Of a stretch of 64,000 nucleotides of DNA, positions 63,569 through 64,000 are shown in pieces. The notes below the pieces were generated by a model that saw nothing but the letters and a program-made list of their open reading frames with translations, was not told the origin of the DNA and did not search any database. Made by a program: the position numbers and the translations under genes. Source of the stretch: Avibacterium paragallinarum (GTDB lineage: Bacteria; Pseudomonadota; Gammaproteobacteria; Enterobacterales; Pasteurellaceae); contig NZ_UGHK01000003.1 in assembly GCF_900450705.1 (NCBI RefSeq), positions 1 to 64,000 on the forward strand, given 5' to 3'. How positions within the stretch are numbered: the stretch's first letter is position 1; each line of letters opens with the position of its first letter.

Positions 63569-64000
63569 ACAAATTCTTACCTTTAATCCATTCATCCACC
63601 TTATCAGCCCACACTTGCAACATTTCTTTTCTTTGTTCTGCATATTCAGCTTTATTATAAACTGCACGCACACCTTGTTGCTCGTGAGCTAAACTTTTCT
63701 CAATCCAATCACTATTGAATCCCATCTCGTGTAGTAAGGTGGATCCTGTGCGACGCAAATCGTGTACGGTAAAATCATCGATGAGCTGCTCGTTGCGATT
63801 AATATATTGAATACAGTTGGCAATCACTCGATTAAGAGAGCTATTGGCGATAGGTTTTTGCCGATTTATTCGACCTGGCAACAAGTATGGCGAACCCTCT
63901 GAATAAATTTGAAACGCTACAATTAAATCAATGGATTGTTCAGACAAATAAACGTTATGTGCACGTTTAGCTTTCATTCTTTCAGCGGGAATTGTCCAGA
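63567..64000 (-). CDS. Tyrosine integrase, C-terminal part (cut by window)
   Basis: Only the last 144 residues are visible; the frame continues past 64000 (the window starts within ...TIPAERMKAKRAHNV). Catalytic features: HDLRRTGSTLLHEMGF (Arg), AHEQQGVRAVYNKAEY (His and the Tyr nucleophile). The ending EQRKEMLQVWADKVDEWIKG is typical of the P4-like integrase family. It points to site-specific chromosomal integration, and the attachment site is probably beyond the right edge. Confidence 0.9.
   Translation of the reverse strand, partial: WTIPAERMKAKRAHNVYLSEQSIDLIVAFQIYSEGSPYLLPGRINRQKPIANSSLNRVIANCIQYINRNEQLIDDFTVHDLRRTGSTLLHEMGFNSDWIEKSLAHEQQGVRAVYNKAEYAEQRKEMLQVWADKVDEWIKGKNL

Overview
This window looks like a large temperate phage (prophage) of a Pasteurellaceae host. 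The DNA is AT-rich and is studded with the Haemophilus-type DNA uptake signal AAGTGCGGT and its complement. These signals often occur as inverted pairs that serve as terminators. The integrase at the right edge is cut by the window, and a broken antirepressor gene runs off the left edge, so neither attachment site is visible.

Layout. 1-7.4 kb: mostly leftward accessory genes. These are a frameshifted Bro-N antirepressor, small membrane proteins, a 32-repeat GNAxV protein, a tRNA-Asp overlapping an HNH-like gene, leaders with rrn-type boxA, and a two-gene DUF1828/1829 module. 7.6-15 kb: a lambdoid early region with a truncated second repressor, CI, Cro, a CII/YmfL-like regulator, Rha, replication O with iterons inside it, P, a methyltransferase remnant, NinB, NinG and the terminase small subunit. 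15-18.1 kb: a decayed HigBA pair, two antirepressors and an Ibs/Sib-like type I toxin-antitoxin. 18.2-26.3 kb: baseplate, tail fibre and tail genes. 26.3-28 kb: lysis genes (holin, M15 endolysin, Rz/Rz1). 28.1-32.9 kb: portal and head genes. 33-40.2 kb: a 1512-aa multidomain protein and a DNA methyltransferase. 40.3-47.9 kb: tail tube, baseplate, tape measure with a GH19 lysozyme, and related genes. 47.9-51 kb: a second antirepressor cassette and accessory genes. 51.3-63.5 kb: a GIY-YIG protein, a 1708-aa helicase, terminase large subunit, major capsid and tail sheath. 63.6 kb to the end: integrase.

The methyltransferase, helicase and 1512-aa protein resemble the virion-carried Dar antirestriction proteins of phage P1, with the DarB-like parts split into two genes. 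The head-tail region therefore looks P1-like while the early region is lambdoid. This is an inference from sequence features only.

Three regulatory systems stand out. (1) A palindrome, TTTTCCTAWTAGGAAAA or a half of it, lies exactly 28 bp upstream of a -10-like hexamer at twelve structural and late promoters. Three of the palindromes drive transcription in both directions, and no -35 box is visible, which suggests one phage activator controls the late regulon. (2) Five C4-like antisense RNA elements precede antirepressor-type genes. Four of them carry loop sequences complementary to the ribosome-binding region of their own downstream gene, each with a different specificity. (3) An Ibs-like 19-residue toxin lies opposite a predicted Sib-like antisense RNA.
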